Positions 25,766 to 34,274 are shown, counted from the stretch's first letter. The stretch: 64,000 nt of DNA from Vicinamibacterales bacterium (GCA_035699745.1 DASSPH010000016.1:26101-90100), one strand, 5' to 3'. Notes: generated by a model not told the origin, from the letters alone. Translations and numbers: made by a program.

Positions 25766-26225
25766 CCTGTCGCTCGACAACAAGGGAGTCGTCGCGCCGT
25801 GCCCGTCCTGCGGCCAGCGCAACCGGCTGGTCTTCGGCCGGCTCACGTCCGAGACCCGCTGCGGTAAGTGTCATGCGCCGCTGGCGGCACCGTCCGCGCC
25901 AATCGAGGCGCCGGACGCCGCCGCCTTCGACGCCGCCATCACCGCGTCGCAATTGCCGGTCGTCGTGGACTTCTGGGCCCCGTGGTGCGGCCCGTGCCGG
26001 ATGGTCGCGCCGGAACTGGCCCGCGTCGCCGCGTCGAACGCCGGGCGCTATCTCGTCGTCAAGGTGAACACCGACGCGATCCCGGAGCTCGGCGAGCGCT
26101 TCGGCATCCGCTCGATTCCGACGATGGCGGTGTTCGACGGGGGGCGGGAACAGGGACGGACCGCCGGGGCGCGTCCGGCGGCCGACATCGAGGCGTTTAT
26201 ACAATCCACGCTCGGTCGTCGATAA
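25758..26225 (+). CDS. trxC: Thioredoxin 2 (zinc-containing)
   Basis: A 155-residue TrxC-type thioredoxin. The N-terminal zinc knuckle has CPSCGQ (about residue 15) and CGKCHAPL (about 35). A thioredoxin domain follows with the redox motif FWAPWCGPCRMVAPELARV and the cis-proline in IRSIPTMAVFDGG. Reduced by thioredoxin reductase, it handles oxidative-stress targets. It overlaps the upstream glycosyltransferase by 8 bp. Confidence 0.93.
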   Translation: MADLSLDNKGVVAPCPSCGQRNRLVFGRLTSETRCGKCHAPLAAPSAPIEAPDAAAFDAAITASQLPVVVDFWAPWCGPCRMVAPELARVAASNAGRYLVVKVNTDAIPELGERFGIRSIPTMAVFDGGREQGRTAGARPAADIEAFIQSTLGRR

Positions 26226-26226
26226 T
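26221..26226 (+). promoter_or_regulatory. Putative -10 element (GATAAT)
   Basis: GATAAT spans the stop of trxC and lies 8 nt before ATG 26235, again placed for a near-leaderless transcript. Confidence 0.3.
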
Positions 26227-26234
26227 CTCTCCTG

Positions 26235-28709
26235 ATGGCTGACCCCGTGGCCGTGCAGGCGCGCGCCTCCGTCGCCGCGCGCTTGACGGCGTTCGTCCTC
26301 GAACGCTTTCCGTTCGCCGCGTCGGCGGTTGCCTCCGCGCTCGAGTCGCTGGCCCCCGGCGATGTCGCCGATGCCGCCGCGATCGAGCGCGTGCGCGGCT
26401 TGCTGCCTCAAGCGCTGCGCCGCGTGCTGCCGGCGCCGCCGCACGGGCTGCCCGAGACGACGCCCGCGGTCGCCGCCGCGGCGCGCTGGTCCGCCGCCGT
26501 GGACGAGCTGATCGAAGCGTGCGACGGGTTCCTCCGCCGCGCGGCGCTCGCGTGTTCGCTGACCGCTGAAGAGCGCCGCGAGATGCTCCGCGGCATGGCG
26601 CTGACCCGCGCCACCGACAACCGCCTGAAAGCGTTCTTTGCCGGCGGCGACGTCCGCTACGGCGGCGCCGCGTTCCAGGGGAAGGGCTTCCGGTCGCTGG
26701 GACAGGAGGCGATCTACGCCGCCGGCCTGCGGCTGCGCCGCGGTGACGCGTACCGGTCCGATCGCGGCTGGCAGGGAGACGTGGTCGCGCCGCTGATTCG
26801 CGATCTCGGCGTCGCGCTGGCGATGAAGCCCGACGCATCCACCGTGCGCATGGTGCTGGCCGCGCAGATGGCCAAAGCGGGGCCGCCGATGAACGGCAAG
26901 GATCTGCACATCGGCGATTTCGAGTCCGGCATCCTGCCGGCGTCCGCGCCGCTGGCGATCGGCACGCTGACCGTCGCGGGAATGGCGATGGCGTTCGCGC
27001 AGCAGGGCGACGGACGCGTCGCGCTCTCCTTCATCGGCGAGGGAGGCTCGTCGCTCGGCGAGTGGCACGAGGCCATCAACCTCTGCGCGGCGCGGCGTCT
27101 CCCTGCCGTGTTCTGCGTGCAGAACAACCAGACCGCATTGTCGACGCCGGTGGCGGATCAGTCGGCGGTGCGCGTGTTCGCCGACAAGGCGCAGGGCTAC
27201 GGGATCCCGGGGGTCACGATCGACGGAACCGATCCCGACGAGATTGCCGCGGCGTTCGCCTGGGCCGTGGAGCGGGCGCGCGAAGGCCGGGGACCGTCGC
27301 TGATCGAGCTGGTGTGCATGCGGATGTGCGGCCATGCGCATCATGACGACATGCTGTATCTCGGCAAGGATCCGCAGCCGTCGTGGCAGTATCCGGCGCT
27401 TGGCGAGCAGGGCTACGCGAACCCGCGGCTGTACGCCTACTGGAGCGCGCGCGATCCGATCGCCACGTACGCGGCGCGCCTCGAGTCCGAAGGGGTGATC
27501 GCGTCCGGCGACGTCGATCGCCTGCGCGCCGACGCGGAGGCGCTCGTCGAGGAACAGGCGCGGGCGGTGATCGAGGCGCCGTGGCCCGAGGCGGCGATCG
27601 CCGGCGAGGGCGTGCTGGCGGGTGAACCGCGGCGAACGCGGGTCGAAGTGCTCGATCCCGCCGTCCGCAATGCCGTGGCCGTCGCCCCGGCGCTGCCGCC
27701 GGTGGAAGAAAACGCGCCGCGCGATCCCAGGGGGCGCACGTTCCTCGAGGCGGTGATGCTCGGTGTCGGCGACGCGCTGCGCGCCGATCCGCGCGTCTTC
27801 GTGTACGGCGAGGACGTCGGCGGCAGTTACGGCAACGCCTTCCTGCTGCTGCGGCCGCTGCTCGAGGAGTTCGGATCGCGCATCCTGAATTCCCCGCTCG
27901 CCGAAGGGGCGGTGCTGGGCGTGTGCGTCGGCGCCGCGCTCGCCGGCCAGCGGCCGATCGGCGAGATGCAGTTCAACGACTTCGTCGCCACCGGCTTCAA
28001 TCAACTGGTGAACAACGCGGCGAAGATCCGCTATCGCTGGGGCGGATCGGTGCCGATGGTCGTTCGCATGCCGTGGGGCGGCCTGCGTCATGCCGGTCCG
28101 TATCACAGCCAGAACACCGAGCCATGGTTCTACCGCGTTCCCGGCCTGAAGATCGTCGTGCCGTCCACGCCGGCGGACGCCCGCGCCCTGATGGCCGCGG
28201 CAGTCGCCGATCCTGACCCCGTCCTCTATTACGAGCACATCGCCCTCTATCGCGATCCGCGCGTCAAACAACGGCTCGCGGCCGAGCCGCCCGCCCCGAT
28301 CGCGATCGGCCGCGCCGCGCTGCGCCGCGCCGGCGACGATCTCGCGATCGTGTCCTACGGCGCCTACGTGCACACGGCGCTCGCCATCGCCGAGCGGCTG
28401 GCGGACGACGGCATCGCGGCGTCGGTGCTCGATTTGCGGACGCTGTCGCCGCTCGATCGCGAGACGCTGCTCGCCGTCGCGCGGCACTGCGGCCGCGTGC
28501 TGATCGTTCACGAGGATTCGCGCACCGGCGGCATCGGCGAGAGCGTCGCGGCGATCGTGCAGGAGGAGGCGTTCGAGTGGCTCGACGCTCCGGTGCGGGT
28601 GATCGGCGCGCTCGACACGCCGGTGCCGTACTCGCCGCCGCTCGAGGAGGCGTTCCTGCCCGGCGAGGCGGCGATCGAGCGCGCCGCCCGTCTTCTCGCG
28701 GCCTACTGA
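26235..28709 (+). CDS. 2-Oxoacid dehydrogenase E1, fused alpha and beta subunits
   Basis: This 824-residue protein joins both E1 subunits, in the order alpha (about residues 100-470) then beta (about 495-824). The alpha part shows MNGKDLHIGDFESGILP, the thiamine-diphosphate region IGEGGSSLGEWHEAINL and CVQNNQTALSTP. The beta part shows YGEDVGGSYGNAF, NSPLAEGAVLGVCVGAALAG and HSQNTEPWFYRVPGLKIVVP. It decarboxylates a 2-oxoacid and passes the acyl group to an E2 lipoyl subunit; no E2 or E3 is in the window. Residues 1-90 are an extra helical extension. Pyruvate versus branched-chain specificity cannot be told. Confidence 0.9.
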   Translation: MADPVAVQARASVAARLTAFVLERFPFAASAVASALESLAPGDVADAAAIERVRGLLPQALRRVLPAPPHGLPETTPAVAAAARWSAAVDELIEACDGFLRRAALACSLTAEERREMLRGMALTRATDNRLKAFFAGGDVRYGGAAFQGKGFRSLGQEAIYAAGLRLRRGDAYRSDRGWQGDVVAPLIRDLGVALAMKPDASTVRMVLAAQMAKAGPPMNGKDLHIGDFESGILPASAPLAIGTLTVAGMAMAFAQQGDGRVALSFIGEGGSSLGEWHEAINLCAARRLPAVFCVQNNQTALSTPVADQSAVRVFADKAQGYGIPGVTIDGTDPDEIAAAFAWAVERAREGRGPSLIELVCMRMCGHAHHDDMLYLGKDPQPSWQYPALGEQGYANPRLYAYWSARDPIATYAARLESEGVIASGDVDRLRADAEALVEEQARAVIEAPWPEAAIAGEGVLAGEPRRTRVEVLDPAVRNAVAVAPALPPVEENAPRDPRGRTFLEAVMLGVGDALRADPRVFVYGEDVGGSYGNAFLLLRPLLEEFGSRILNSPLAEGAVLGVCVGAALAGQRPIGEMQFNDFVATGFNQLVNNAAKIRYRWGGSVPMVVRMPWGGLRHAGPYHSQNTEPWFYRVPGLKIVVPSTPADARALMAAAVADPDPVLYYEHIALYRDPRVKQRLAAEPPAPIAIGRAALRRAGDDLAIVSYGAYVHTALAIAERLADDGIAASVLDLRTLSPLDRETLLAVARHCGRVLIVHEDSRTGGIGESVAAIVQEEAFEWLDAPVRVIGALDTPVPYSPPLEEAFLPGEAAIERAARLLAAY

Positions 28710-28743
28710 CGCGTGGCCGCGATGACCGGCGCGCGGGTGTTCC

Positions 28744-29640
28744 GTGCCTGAGCTGCCCGACATCGAGCTGTACCTGGCCGCGCTGCGGCCGCGCGTCACC
28801 GACCGCATCATCGAACGGGTGCGCGTGGCGAGCCCGTTCTTCGTCCGCACCTACGATCCCCCAGTCACCGCGATCGAGGGGCATGCGATTCGATCGCTTT
28901 CGCGCCTCGGCAAGCGGCTGGTCTTGGCACTCGACGCGGACCTGTTCGTCGTCGTCCACCTCATGATCGCGGGGCGGCTGCGCTGGCGCGAGCGCGGCGC
29001 CGCCGTCCCGGCGAAGGTTGGCCTGGCGGCGTTCGACTTCGCCGACGCAACGCTGCTCTTCACCGAAGCGGGATCGCGCAAGCAGGCGTCGCTGCACGTC
29101 GTCCGCGGCCGAGCCGCCGTCGACGCGATGGATCCGGGCGGCGTGGACGTGGACACGCTGTCGCGCGAGGAGTTTGCCGCCGCGCTGCGCAGCGGCAATC
29201 ACACGCTGAAGCGCATGCTGACCGATCCGCACGTGTTCAGCGGCATCGGCAACGCCTATTCCGACGAGATCCTGCACGCGGCGCAGCTGTCGCCGGTGAA
29301 GCTCACGCGGGCGCTGAGCGACGACGAGGTGGCGCGGCTGCATGCCGCGACGCTCGACGTCCTGCGCCGGTGGACGGCGCGGCTGCGCGAGGAGACCGGC
29401 GACGCGTTTCCCGACAAGGTGACCGCGTTCCGTCCCGGGATGGCGGTCCACGGCCGGTTCGGCCAGCCGTGTCCGCGCTGCGGCGCGCCGGTGCAGCGGA
29501 TCGTCTACGCGCGCAACGAAGCGAACTACTGCGCGCCGTGCCAGACCGAAGGGCGCCTGCTCGCCGATCGCGCGCTGTCCCGGCTGCTGCGGGAGGACTG
29601 GCCGAGGACGCTGGAAGAAGCCGAGCGCCGCCGCCGCTGA
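28744..29640 (+). CDS. Formamidopyrimidine/endonuclease VIII-type DNA glycosylase
   Basis: This 298-residue base-excision-repair enzyme starts MPELPDIELYL, so Pro2 and Glu3, the catalytic pair, are in place after Met removal. The helix-two-turn-helix is near SGNHTLKRMLTDPHVFSGIG and NAYSDEILHAAQLSP. The C-terminal zinc finger is CPRC and CAPC in PCPRCGAPVQRIVYARN and YCAPCQTEGR. It excises oxidised bases and nicks the strand. GTG 28744 is fixed by the required N-terminal Pro. Fpg versus Nei substrate preference is uncertain. Confidence 0.9.
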   Translation: MPELPDIELYLAALRPRVTDRIIERVRVASPFFVRTYDPPVTAIEGHAIRSLSRLGKRLVLALDADLFVVVHLMIAGRLRWRERGAAVPAKVGLAAFDFADATLLFTEAGSRKQASLHVVRGRAAVDAMDPGGVDVDTLSREEFAAALRSGNHTLKRMLTDPHVFSGIGNAYSDEILHAAQLSPVKLTRALSDDEVARLHAATLDVLRRWTARLREETGDAFPDKVTAFRPGMAVHGRFGQPCPRCGAPVQRIVYARNEANYCAPCQTEGRLLADRALSRLLREDWPRTLEEAERRRR

Positions 29641-29656
29641 CTCGGTGACTCGGGTG

Positions 29657-30002
29657 CCAGGTCTGCAGACGGGCAGATCGGGGGTCAGGTCTGCAAAGTG
29701 TCACTCCTGGGGCCAGGTCTGCCGACGGTAGATCCGGAGGGTCAGGTCTGCAAACCGTCACATGTGAGGGTCAGGTCCGCGTTTTGAAAGCTGGATTGCG
29801 GAATCTGCCACCCGCCCGCTGCCGTGTGAGGCGTCCGTCTGCAGACCTGACCCCCGGGTGGCGTCCGTCTGCAGACCTGACCCCCGGGCGCGTCCGTCTG
29901 CAGACCTGACCTGCGAACGCATCCGTCTCGCAGACCTGACCCCCGGGTGCGCCCGTTTGCAGACCTGGCACCCCACGCGCGCGAACCGCAGACCTGGCAC
30001 CG
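29657..30002. repeat. REP-like palindromic repeat cluster, two opposed arms
   Basis: At least eleven copies of a short motif lie here. Five read CAGGTCTGC or close to it (starts near 29657, 29681, 29709, 29736, 29766). Six read in the opposite direction as GCAGACCTG (near 29838, 29868, 29897, 29926, 29955, 29988), often followed by ACCCCCGGG. The best copies extend to the palindrome GTCTGCAGAC. A core of about 57 bp (29781-29837) is unlike the arms. No transposase or credible gene is present. The pattern resembles REP elements mobilised by REP-associated (RAYT, IS200-like) transposases. Confidence 0.75.
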
Positions 30003-30028
30003 GCTGTGTCCGGATTGCACCGTTTTGC

Positions 30029-30044
30029 GTGTCGTAATTGACAC
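30029..30044. promoter_or_regulatory. Operator-like inverted repeat over the -35
   Basis: GTGTC-GTAATT-GACAC is a perfect 5-bp inverted repeat with a 6-bp spacer, and its right half overlaps the -35 hexamer. A dimeric repressor or autoregulation by the following gene is possible. Confidence 0.4.
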
Positions 30045-30066
30045 AGCAGCGCGTTCCTGCGACAAT
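30038..30066 (+). promoter_or_regulatory. Sigma-70-type promoter of the polysaccharide regulator
   Basis: TTGACA (30038-30043) and GACAAT (30061-30066) are separated by exactly 17 bp. It is the best-formed two-box promoter seen in the window and would start transcription near 30073, giving an untranslated leader of about 78 nt. Confidence 0.6.
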
Positions 30067-30108
30067 GCGCAGCAGCTCCCCGCAACCTCCGATAACCCCT
30101 TTGGTCCC

Positions 30109-30128
30109 GCCGGCGCCTCCGCGCCGGC
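30109..30128 (+). promoter_or_regulatory. Leader hairpin, 8-bp stem
   Basis: GCCGGCGC-CTCC-GCGCCGGC forms a perfect GC stem with a 4-nt loop in the leader, 22 nt before the ATG. There is no U-tract, so it is more likely a stability or processing element than a terminator. Confidence 0.4.
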
Positions 30129-30150
30129 CTGTGACTGAGAGGGCGAAGCT

Positions 30151-31134
30151 ATGTCCACACACACCCCCCCGGCGCTGGCCGGAAGCTCCCTCGAGGTCAC
30201 TCGTGCGCGGCACGCCGCCCAAGCGGCCATGGCCGAGCGAACGCCGCTGTTACTGATTGCCGAAGAAGGCTTCGACCCGACGGCGATCGCGCAGTGGATT
30301 CACGAGGCGTCGCGTCCAGGGCAGCCGTTCGTCCTGGTGAGTCCCGCCCGCGAGGAACCGGCGGATATCGAGGCCTCGCTGTTCGGCGCCAGCTCGCGCA
30401 GCCCGGCGCAGCCCGTCGAAGTGCTGGGTGCCGGCTCGGCGTTCATCCGCGCCGGCCACGGCACCGTGTTCATCGACGGGATCGGCGAGCTGCCGGCGGT
30501 CGTGCAGCGCCGGCTCGCGCGGCTGCTGCGCGACGGCGAAGCGAAGGCATCCGGACGCGTACCCGCGCCGGTACAGGCGCGCGTGATCGCCTCCGCGCAG
30601 CCCACCATCCACGGCGACGTCAACGAGGGACGCGTGCGCGCGGATCTCTACCGGCGGCTCGCCTCCCAGGAGATCGTCGTGCCGCCGCTCCGCACCCGCC
30701 CCGGCGATTTTGCCACCCTCGTGCCGGCCGTCGCCGCGGTCGTCAGCCGCCGGCTGGATCGTCCCGTGCCGACGTTCACGCAGTCCGCGCTCACCGTGCT
30801 CGCCGCGCTGCCGTGGCGGCGCAACCTCGAGGAGCTCGACGGCCTCCTCGAGCGCATCCTGCGCGCCGCGCCCGACGACGGGATCAAGCAGGAGGACGTG
30901 CTGGCGCAGTTGTCCTTCGACGGCGCCTTCTCGCGCCGCGCGCCCTCGGCGAGTCTGCGGGAAGCGCGCCTGCGGTTCGAGCGCGAATACATCGCCGCCG
31001 TCCTCGAACAGCATCACTGGCGGATGAGCGACGCCGCCCGGGCGCTGGGCATCGAGCGCGCGAACCTGTATCGAAAGACCCGGCAGCTCGGGATCTCCCG
31101 CGCGATGCCGGCGCAGCCCGCCGCCTCACGCTAG
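30151..31134 (+). CDS. Fis-type regulator with degenerate sigma-54-activator AAA+ domain
   Basis: This 327-residue protein has the outline of a bacterial enhancer-binding protein but with key motifs changed. The Walker A position reads LLLIAEEGFDPTAIAQWIHE, without GxxGxGK. The GAFTGA loop is replaced near FGASSRSPAQPVE. Walker B is GTVFIDGIGELP, with the usual DE as DG. The RADLYRRLAS and PPLRTRPGDF segments remain. The C-terminal Fis HTH (YIAAVLEQHHWRMSDAARAL, ANLYRKTRQLGI) looks intact. It probably binds DNA without ATP-driven sigma-54 activation. GAGAGGG precedes the ATG. The polysaccharide genes start 7 nt after its end, so it likely controls them. Confidence 0.8.
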   Translation: MSTHTPPALAGSSLEVTRARHAAQAAMAERTPLLLIAEEGFDPTAIAQWIHEASRPGQPFVLVSPAREEPADIEASLFGASSRSPAQPVEVLGAGSAFIRAGHGTVFIDGIGELPAVVQRRLARLLRDGEAKASGRVPAPVQARVIASAQPTIHGDVNEGRVRADLYRRLASQEIVVPPLRTRPGDFATLVPAVAAVVSRRLDRPVPTFTQSALTVLAALPWRRNLEELDGLLERILRAAPDDGIKQEDVLAQLSFDGAFSRRAPSASLREARLRFEREYIAAVLEQHHWRMSDAARALGIERANLYRKTRQLGISRAMPAQPAASR

Positions 31135-31141
31135 GAGCGAC

Positions 31142-32356
31142 ATGTTTCGACGCCTGCTGCTGGCCGTCCTCTTCACCGCCGCCGCGGCGCCGCCCGCAGC
31201 CGCGCAGATCACGCCGCCGCCCGACCCGGACACGCCGCTCATCCAGGCGGGCCCGTTCGGCATCAGCCCGACACTGATGCTGCGGGAGCTGGGACGCGAT
31301 GAGAACGTCTTCAACGAGCGCGACGATCCGAAAGGGGACTTCACCTTCACGCTGCTGCCGCGCGCCGAGGTGCTGTTCAAGCCGCGCGCGCTCCGCGTCT
31401 CGTACGTCGCGTCGACCGAATACGTCTACTACCGCACCTACGAGAGCGAGCGCTCCACGAACGTGTCGTCTGCCGTCCGCGCGGATCTCGCGCTCCGGTG
31501 GCTCCACCCGTACGTGATGGCCAGCGGCACCAACACCCGCCAGCGGCTCAATCAGGAAGTCGACATTCGCGCCCGGCGCCGCGAACGCGTCTACGGCGGC
31601 GGCGTCGGCGTCCGGGTCGGCACCCGGCTGACGCTCGGCGCCGCGGGCCGGACGACGCGCCTGCGCTTCGACGAAGGCACGTTCCGCGGTGAAGATCTGG
31701 CGGCCAGCTTCGACAGCGATCTCGACGCCGTCGACGCGTCGGCGGGGCTGCAGCTCACGCCCTTCACGTCGTTCGTGCTGACGGTCTCCCACGAGCAGCA
31801 GCGCTTCCGGGCCGCCGGCGAGCGCGATTCGGATTCGCTCCGCATCACGCCGTCGTTCACGTTCAGTCCCGAAGCGGTCCTGAACGGCTCGATCGCGCTC
31901 GGCTACCGCAGGTTCTCGCCGCGCAACCGCGCCCTCGCCGACTATGCCGGGCTCGTCGCCACCGCCACGGTCGGCACCACGCTGTGGAGCCGGCATCGGC
32001 TGGAGATGATCTTCGCGCGCGACCTGCGATATTCGTACGAGCGGGCGACGCCGTATTACCTCGCCACCGGCGGCAACGTGACCGTGACCAGCCAGCTCGC
32101 CGGTCCGTTCGATCTGCGGCTGATCGGCGGATGGCAGTCGCTGGACTACCGCGGCGTGCAGGGGCCATCGGCGGTCGCGCAGCCGGGCAACGACACGTTC
32201 AGCACCTACGGCGGCGGGCTCGGCTACCGTCTGCGCGATCAACTCCGCCTCGGGATCAACGCGGAATGGTCCGGGCGCGACTCCGAGCTTTCTCTCGACC
32301 GCGAGTATCGGAACCGGCGCATCTTTGCGTCCGTGACGTGGGGTAAACAGATATGA
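31142..32356 (+). CDS. Outer-membrane beta-barrel protein of the polysaccharide locus
   Basis: This 404-residue protein has a signal peptide (FRRLLLAVLFTAAAAPPAAA, cut near residue 21). Many amphipathic strands follow, e.g. LRVSYVASTEYVYYRTYES and NGSIALGYRRFSPRNR, ending in RRIFASVTWGKQI. It fits the 14-18-stranded barrels often encoded next to Wza-like exporters (BBP2/EpsX-type) and may form the outer-membrane pore. It overlaps the Wza-like gene by ATGA. Confidence 0.75.
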   Translation: MFRRLLLAVLFTAAAAPPAAAQITPPPDPDTPLIQAGPFGISPTLMLRELGRDENVFNERDDPKGDFTFTLLPRAEVLFKPRALRVSYVASTEYVYYRTYESERSTNVSSAVRADLALRWLHPYVMASGTNTRQRLNQEVDIRARRRERVYGGGVGVRVGTRLTLGAAGRTTRLRFDEGTFRGEDLAASFDSDLDAVDASAGLQLTPFTSFVLTVSHEQQRFRAAGERDSDSLRITPSFTFSPEAVLNGSIALGYRRFSPRNRALADYAGLVATATVGTTLWSRHRLEMIFARDLRYSYERATPYYLATGGNVTVTSQLAGPFDLRLIGGWQSLDYRGVQGPSAVAQPGNDTFSTYGGGLGYRLRDQLRLGINAEWSGRDSELSLDREYRNRRIFASVTWGKQI

Positions 32357-33183
32357 AGACGCTTCTCGCCGCGCTGCTCGTCGCGCTGCCGTACGTTCAA
32401 CAGCCGGCGGCGCCGCCCGCCACCGCGCCGCCGCCCTCATCGCCGCCCGAGTACATCGTCGGACCGCAGGATCTGCTGGCGGTGTCCGTGCAGGGGGTCG
32501 CCGAGCTGACGCGCGACGTGATCGTCGATCAGGACGGCACCTTCGACTTCCCGTACATCGGGCGGATCAGCGCGGCGGGCAAGGGCGTGCGCGCGATCGA
32601 AGCGGAGATCAAGAGCCGGCTGTCACCGCGTTACCTGGTGAACCCGGTCGTCAACGTCGACGTGAAGGCGTTTCGATCGCAGGTCGTCTACGTGCTCGGC
32701 GCGGTGGTCAGGCCCGGTTCCATCAGGATCGCCGGCAACGCGACGCTGATGAGCGTGCTCGCCGAGGTGGGCTTCAGCACCAAGTCGGGCTCGGTGATCA
32801 CCATCACGCGCCGGCCCAGGGGATCGCGCGCGAGCGGCCCGGCGGCGAACGCACCGAACGCCGAGACGATCAAAGTGAACCGGAAGGAGCTCGAGCTCGG
32901 CAGCGCCCAGACCATCGTCCTGCAGGACGGCGACACGATCAGCGTGCCGGAAGCGGAGAAGTTCACGGTCACCGGCTACGTGCGATCCCCCGGGGTGTTC
33001 GAGCTGGACGGCGACATCAGCGTGCTCCAGGCGCTCGCGATCGCGGGGGGCGCGACCGAGCAGGGAGCGACGAACCGGATCGAGATCCAGCGCGCCGGCG
33101 AGGCCAAGCCGCTCAAGAACGTGAAGATGAGCGAGATGGTGAAGCCCGGCGACATCATCACCGTTCCGCGCAAGCGAATCTGA
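32353..33183 (+). CDS. Polysaccharide export protein, Wza/SLBB family
   Basis: This 276-residue protein has a signal peptide (MKTLLAALLVALPYVQ). The Poly_export domain begins PEYIVGPQDLLAVSVQGVAE and contains DQDGTFDFPYIGRISAAGKG. SLBB folds follow (VYVLGAVVRPGSIRIAG, FTVTGYVRSPGVFELDGDIS). There is no lipobox cysteine, so it is not a classical Wza lipoprotein; the upstream barrel may provide the outer-membrane part. It would act with the Wzc-like kinase encoded at 56.3-58.6 kb. Confidence 0.92.
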   Translation: MKTLLAALLVALPYVQQPAAPPATAPPPSSPPEYIVGPQDLLAVSVQGVAELTRDVIVDQDGTFDFPYIGRISAAGKGVRAIEAEIKSRLSPRYLVNPVVNVDVKAFRSQVVYVLGAVVRPGSIRIAGNATLMSVLAEVGFSTKSGSVITITRRPRGSRASGPAANAPNAETIKVNRKELELGSAQTIVLQDGDTISVPEAEKFTVTGYVRSPGVFELDGDISVLQALAIAGGATEQGATNRIEIQRAGEAKPLKNVKMSEMVKPGDIITVPRKRI

Positions 33184-34274
33184 TGCGGGTGCTTCACGTC
33201 GCCGCCGGCAACCTGTATGGCGGCGTCGAACGGATGCTCGTCGAGATCGCCCGCGCCGCGCCGGGGGCGCGCCACGAGTTCGCGGTGTCGTTCGAGGGAC
33301 GGCTGTCGCGCGAGCTGGATGCCGCCGGGGCGCGCCGACATGCGATCGGCGAGGTGCGGTTCAGACGTCCGCTGTCGGTCTGGCTGGCGCGGCGCCGCCT
33401 GGGGGCGCTGCTGCGCGGCACGAAATACGACGCCGTCGTGTGTCATTCGCCGTGGCCGTATGCGATCGCGTCGCCGGTCCTCGACACGCCGCCGGTCCTG
33501 TGGGCGCACGACGCACAGCGCGGCGATCACTGGACCGAGCGCCGCGTCGCCGAACGCGCGCCGTCGCTGGTGATCTGCAACAGCCGCTACACCGCCGCGG
33601 CGCTCGCCGCGTGGCTTCCCGACAGCCCCAGGGAGGTCGTCTACGCGCCAGTGGCTCCCCCCGTCCCCACGTTTCCGCGCTGGGAGATGCGCGCGCGCCT
33701 TGGCGCGACCGACGACACCGCAGTGATCGTCATGACCTGCCGCTTCGAGCGCTGGAAGGGGCACGTCGAGCTGTTGCGCGCGCTCACGGCGCTCGAGGGG
33801 AACTGGATGCTGTGGATCGCAGGCGGACCGCAGCGGCCCCACGAGCAGGAATACGAAGCGGAGCTGCGCGAGCTGAGCGCCTCCCCCGGGCTGGGGGACC
33901 GCGTCCGGTTTCTCGGCGAGCGCACCGACGTCGCGAATCTGCTCGCCGCGGCAGACATTCACTGCCAGCCCAACTCCGCCCCCGAACCGTTCGGCCTCGC
34001 GTTCGTCGAGGCGCTCCATGCCGGTCTCCCCGTGGTCACCAGCGATGCCGGCGGTGCGCGCGAGATCGTCACGCCGGCGTGCGGCGTGCTGGTGCCACCG
34101 GGCGACGTCGACGCGCTGCGCGCCGCGCTCGCGGAATTGACCGCGAGCCGCGAACGCCGGGCGGCGCTCGGCTCGGCGGGTCCGGCGCGGGCGCGCGAGT
34201 TGTGCGATCCGGCGCGGCAGGTCGCCTCGCTCGAGGCCGCGCTGACGGCGGCAAGGCCATGGGCGGCGGCGTGA
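33183..34274 (+). CDS. Glycosyltransferase, GT4 family
   Basis: This 363-residue GT-B enzyme has an N-terminal domain beginning MRVLHVAAGNLYGGVERMLV. The C-terminal GT4 domain has TCRFERWKGHVELLRALTAL and EPFGLAFVEALHAGLPVVTS, then DAGGAREIV. The ATG shares one base with the stop codon of the Wza-like gene. It is the first of nine GT4 enzymes in this locus; donor and linkage unknown. Confidence 0.9.
   Translation: MRVLHVAAGNLYGGVERMLVEIARAAPGARHEFAVSFEGRLSRELDAAGARRHAIGEVRFRRPLSVWLARRRLGALLRGTKYDAVVCHSPWPYAIASPVLDTPPVLWAHDAQRGDHWTERRVAERAPSLVICNSRYTAAALAAWLPDSPREVVYAPVAPPVPTFPRWEMRARLGATDDTAVIVMTCRFERWKGHVELLRALTALEGNWMLWIAGGPQRPHEQEYEAELRELSASPGLGDRVRFLGERTDVANLLAAADIHCQPNSAPEPFGLAFVEALHAGLPVVTSDAGGAREIVTPACGVLVPPGDVDALRAALAELTASRERRAALGSAGPARARELCDPARQVASLEAALTAARPWAAA

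Noticed and set aside
25542..28850. Very long minus-strand open frame (about 1100 codons) opposite the E1 gene
   Set aside because: Low-complexity Arg/Ala/Gly/His-rich translation typical of antisense frames in GC-rich DNA; the plus strand holds well-conserved thioredoxin, E1 and glycosylase genes.
29657..30002. CRISPR array
   Set aside because: The repeated units are only about 10-18 nt, occur in both orientations, spacers are short or repetitive, and no cas genes are nearby; REP-like elements fit better.
29742..30230. Several short minus-strand open frames across the REP cluster
   Set aside because: Their translations are just the repeated motif read in different frames; there is no ribosome site or known domain.
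30151..31134. Functional sigma-54 enhancer-binding protein with a sigma-54 promoter nearby
   Set aside because: Walker A and GAFTGA motifs are missing, and no convincing TGGCAC-N5-TTGC site was found; TGGCAC strings near 29.96-30.00 kb belong to the repeat motif.
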